Source of the DNA: Helicobacteraceae bacterium
GTDB lineage: Bacteria; Campylobacterota; Campylobacteria; Campylobacterales; Sulfurimonadaceae
Assembly (NCBI GenBank): GCA_027084065.1
Contig: JALWLR010000141.1
Span: 1 to 16,841, forward strand
Direction of reading: 5' to 3'
DNA: 16,841 nucleotides
In this document: in pieces, positions 14,531 through 16,841 of the stretch
How positions within the stretch are numbered: the stretch's first letter is position 1
Layout of the letters: the number at the start of each line of letters is the position of its first letter
Program-made: the position numbers and the translations under genes
The notes under the pieces: model-generated
The model's database searches: none
What the model was told of the DNA's origin: nothing
Seen by the model: the letters and a program-made list of their open reading frames with translations, nothing else

Positions 14531-14938
14531 ATGCTAATTACAAAAGCCAGTGAGTACGCTATTTTATCCCTGATCGTTCTCTCAAAAACAGATACACCCA
14601 AAGATAGTGATTCCCTTTCTAGAGAGCTTTTCATCTCCAAAAGCTTTCTTGCAAAAATATTGCAATCTTTGGCAAAACAAAAGATTCTTAAATCCTACAA
14701 AGGTGCCAACGGCGGATTTATGCTCAACAAACCGCCACAGGAGATCGACATTCTCTCCATCATAACCGCTGTAGAGGGAAAAACCCCGTCGGTATTTGAA
14801 TGCAGTGCAAGTGAAAAAGACTGCCCCTCAGACAAAGCCTCCATCTGCTCTTTATGGCCAATGCTCAACAGACTTCAAAAAAACATAGACATTTTTTTAG
14901 CGGATCTGACTCTGCACGATATATTAAAAGAGCAGTAA
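14531..14938 (+). CDS. Rrf2-family transcriptional regulator, Fe-S cluster type
   Basis: A 135-residue winged-helix regulator of the Rrf2 family (IscR, NsrR and RsrR relatives). The N-terminus ITKASEYAILSLIVL and the recognition region ISKSFLAKILQSLAKQ (about 35-50), followed by the wing KGANGGFML (57-65), are typical. Three cysteines (91, 98, 106; spacing C-x6-C-x7-C) are in the position that holds a [2Fe-2S] or [4Fe-4S] cluster in the family, so it probably senses redox state, oxygen, NO or iron-sulfur status. The exact ligand and targets cannot be told. It lies nine bases before the flhA start and I recall the same pairing in C. jejuni (Cj0883c with flhA Cj0882c). Confidence 0.88.
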   Translation: MLITKASEYAILSLIVLSKTDTPKDSDSLSRELFISKSFLAKILQSLAKQKILKSYKGANGGFMLNKPPQEIDILSIITAVEGKTPSVFECSASEKDCPSDKASICSLWPMLNRLQKNIDIFLADLTLHDILKEQ

Positions 14939-14947
14939 AGGAAGCAT

Positions 14948-16841
14948 TTGGCGGCAAACAGACAAATGAAACGACAAATCGGCAATATCCTCTCTTTGTT
15001 CTTAGGAAACAAAGATATTACCGTCGTTTTATTCGTGATGGCGATTTTAGCAATTATTATCGTTCCGTTGCCGTCGGAGATTTTAGACATTATGCTTACA
15101 ATCTCCATTGCTATTTCTGTACTTATTTTACTTATATCGCTCTATATTCCAAAGCCGACCGATTTGACAACGTTTCCTACCATCATTCTCATCGTAACGC
15201 TTTTTCGACTCTCTTTGAACATTGCGACTACAAGGATGATTCTCAGTAAGGGGAACCAAGGACCAGAAGCCGTCAGCAGCATTATCGACAGTTTCGGACA
15301 ATTTGTCGTTGGAGGAAACTACGTCATTGGAATCATCGTCTTTGCCATTCTTGTCCTCATCAACTTTATGGTCATTACCAAAGGAAGCACACGGGTTGCG
15401 GAAGTCGCTGCACGATTTGTGCTTGATTCAATGCCCGGAAAGCAGATGGCAGTCGATGCCGACCTAAACGCAGGGCTTATCGACGATGCCGAAGCGAAAA
15501 GAAGACGCGCCGAGATTTTGCAAGAGGCCAACTTCTATGGAGCAATGGATGGATCGAGTAAGTTTGTCAAAGGGGACGCAGTCGCCGGGATTATCATTAC
15601 CTTCATCAACATCATCGGAGGCTTTCTCATAGGTGTTTTTCAATATGGCATGAGTGTTTCGGAGAGTGCTTCGACCTTTACTATTTTGACAATCGGAGAT
15701 GGTCTAGTCAGTCAGATTCCGGCACTTATCATCTCTACCGCGACAGGCATCATCATAACCCGCTCAAGTAGTGACGGTGAAAATTTCGCTGAAGGTGCCA
15801 TCAACCAGCTTGTAAACAGTGCACGAATCACGATCATCGTCGGTGCCATCATGGTGCTTTTTGCTCTCGTACCCGGACTTCCAACACTTTCGATGGGCTT
15901 TGTGGGGCTCATTTTCATAGCTATCGGCTACTCTTTGTACAAGTATCAAAAAGGAGAGTTTGGCATTCTTGACGCCGCCTCTCCAAAAGCCAAAGAGCAG
16001 CTTGCAGCAAAAACGGGAGAGTCTCAACCCGCCTCTGCGACACAAGAGAGTGCGGCAAAACCGCCGCAAAAAACACAAGAGGAGATTGCCAAAGAGGAGG
16101 AGGCCGCTTTGGAGGACATCCTCAAAGTGGAGATGCTCGAACTTACTCTTGGCTATCAGCTCATCAAACTTGCCGATGCCTCTCAAGGTGGAGACCTGCT
16201 AGAGCGTATACGCTCCATGCGTCGCAAAATAGCCTCTGAACTCGGTTTTTTAATGCCTCAGGTGCGCATACGCGACAATCTCCACCTCAAACCAAACCAG
16301 TACCAAATCATCCTCAAAGGTGTACCCATTGGAGAGGGAGAGATCTACCCAGATAAATTCCTCGCCATGGACAGCGGCATGGCCACGGGAGAGATAGAGG
16401 GAATTCCGACAAAAGAGCCGGCTTTTGGGCTCGATGCGATCTGGATAGACCCTGAACTCAAAGAGGAGGCGATCATCAACGGCTACACCGTCGTCGATCC
16501 GGCAACAGTCATCTCTACTCATATGAGCGAACTTGTCAAACAGCATGCAGAAGAGCTCCTCACACGCCAAGAGGTTCAATCACTTATAGACAAACTCAAA
16601 GAGGATTACCCCGTCATTGTGGATGATGTACTCAAAGTTGCCTCCATAGGTCTTATTCAACGCGTGTTAAAACAGCTGCTTCATGAAAAGATTCCTCTAA
16701 AAGATATGCTGACCATTTTAGAAACCATAGCCGACGTCGCCGAATATACCAAAAACGTCGACCTCATCACAGAGCAGGTTCGTGCCCGCCTTGCCAGAGT
16801 CATAACGCAAATGTATGCCGGCGAGGATGGTGTCATAAGAC
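14948..16841 (+). CDS. flhA: Flagellar export gate protein FlhA (3' end missing)
   Basis: Core membrane component of the flagellar type III export apparatus, forming the nonameric ring that accepts substrates and couples export to proton flow. About 631 codons are present; the usual length is about 700, so some 60-100 C-terminal residues lie beyond the window. The first 330 residues carry about eight membrane helices with the FHIPEP signature region ([32 protein letters not shown]). A charged linker (about 340-385, Gln/Glu/Lys-rich) leads to the cytoplasmic substrate-docking domain. I start it at TTG 14948 because AAAGGA lies five bases before it; the first ATG in frame (14966) has no ribosome binding site, and the extra residues MAANRQ resemble related starts. 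No frameshift or stop is seen. Confidence 0.95.
   Translation, partial: MAANRQMKRQIGNILSLFLGNKDITVVLFVMAILAIIIVPLPSEILDIMLTISIAISVLILLISLYIPKPTDLTTFPTIILIVTLFRLSLNIATTRMILSKGNQGPEAVSSIIDSFGQFVVGGNYVIGIIVFAILVLINFMVITKGSTRVAEVAARFVLDSMPGKQMAVDADLNAGLIDDAEAKRRRAEILQEANFYGAMDGSSKFVKGDAVAGIIITFINIIGGFLIGVFQYGMSVSESASTFTILTIGDGLVSQIPALIISTATGIIITRSSSDGENFAEGAINQLVNSARITIIVGAIMVLFALVPGLPTLSMGFVGLIFIAIGYSLYKYQKGEFGILDAASPKAKEQLAAKTGESQPASATQESAAKPPQKTQEEIAKEEEAALEDILKVEMLELTLGYQLIKLADASQGGDLLERIRSMRRKIASELGFLMPQVRIRDNLHLKPNQYQIILKGVPIGEGEIYPDKFLAMDSGMATGEIEGIPTKEPAFGLDAIWIDPELKEEAIINGYTVVDPATVISTHMSELVKQHAEELLTRQEVQSLIDKLKEDYPVIVDDVLKVASIGLIQRVLKQLLHEKIPLKDMLTILETIADVAEYTKNVDLITEQVRARLARVITQMYAGEDGVIR

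Noticed and set aside
14854..15249. Plus-strand open frame overlapping the end of the Rrf2 gene and the start of flhA
   Set aside because: Out of frame with flhA, which is unmistakable here; the product is basic and low in protein-like pattern.
15764..16579. Minus-strand open frames under flhA
   Set aside because: They are antisense to conserved FlhA codons, with no start signals or domain features.

Overview
The window looks like chromosomal DNA of a flagellated, chemotactic member of the Campylobacterota (Epsilonproteobacteria), most likely a free-living Sulfurimonas-type relative. The reasons are the gene content (flhA, cheY, a PflB-like motor protein), the AT-rich promoters with clear -10 boxes and poor -35 boxes, and two gene orders that I recall from Campylobacter jejuni: cheY-prmA-ftsH-(psd-like)-pssA, and rpsO / Rrf2 regulator / flhA. 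The genus cannot be settled from sequence alone. Coding density is high. The longest stretches without a gene are 13887-14107 and 13459-13667 (each about 210-220 bases), and both hold regulatory sites. I found no tRNA, rRNA, CRISPR array or insertion sequence.

Layout. 18-2381 (+): a large membrane-anchored TPR protein, probably the flagellar motor scaffold PflB. It converges tail to tail with everything up to about 14.4 kb, all of which lies on the minus strand. Reading the minus strand in the direction of transcription: rpsO (14383-14108); a cold-shock gene with its own promoter, long leader and terminator (13886-13604); an arsenic operon (13458-10187) of a small tri-cysteine protein, ArsR, an ArsP/SO_0444-type permease, ArsB and a thioredoxin-type ArsC; a YmdB-type phosphoesterase (10150-9341); a four-helix membrane protein with a PDC/Cache-like domain joined to hisH and hisA (9288-7048); then cheY, prmA, ftsH, a psd-like gene and pssA (6961-2387). 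At 14531 the plus strand resumes with an Rrf2-family Fe-S type regulator and flhA, which runs off the end of the window.

How the genes work together. The arsenic operon covers sensing (ArsR), reduction of arsenate (ArsC) and two different export routes (ArsB and the ArsP-like permease). It is led by an unrecognised small protein with three clustered cysteines that could carry As(III). An inverted repeat of the ArsR type lies directly on the -35 box of its promoter. pssA supplies phosphatidylserine, but the adjacent psd-like protein has lost both the catalytic serine and the histidine of the decarboxylase family, so it is probably not a decarboxylase. Motility genes sit at both ends (PflB-like protein, cheY, flhA).

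Several starts are placed inside the longest open frame because a Shine-Dalgarno or promoter decides the matter: pssA, psd-like, the PDC protein, arsC, arsP, the first ars gene and rpsO. flhA is better started at a TTG upstream of the first ATG.
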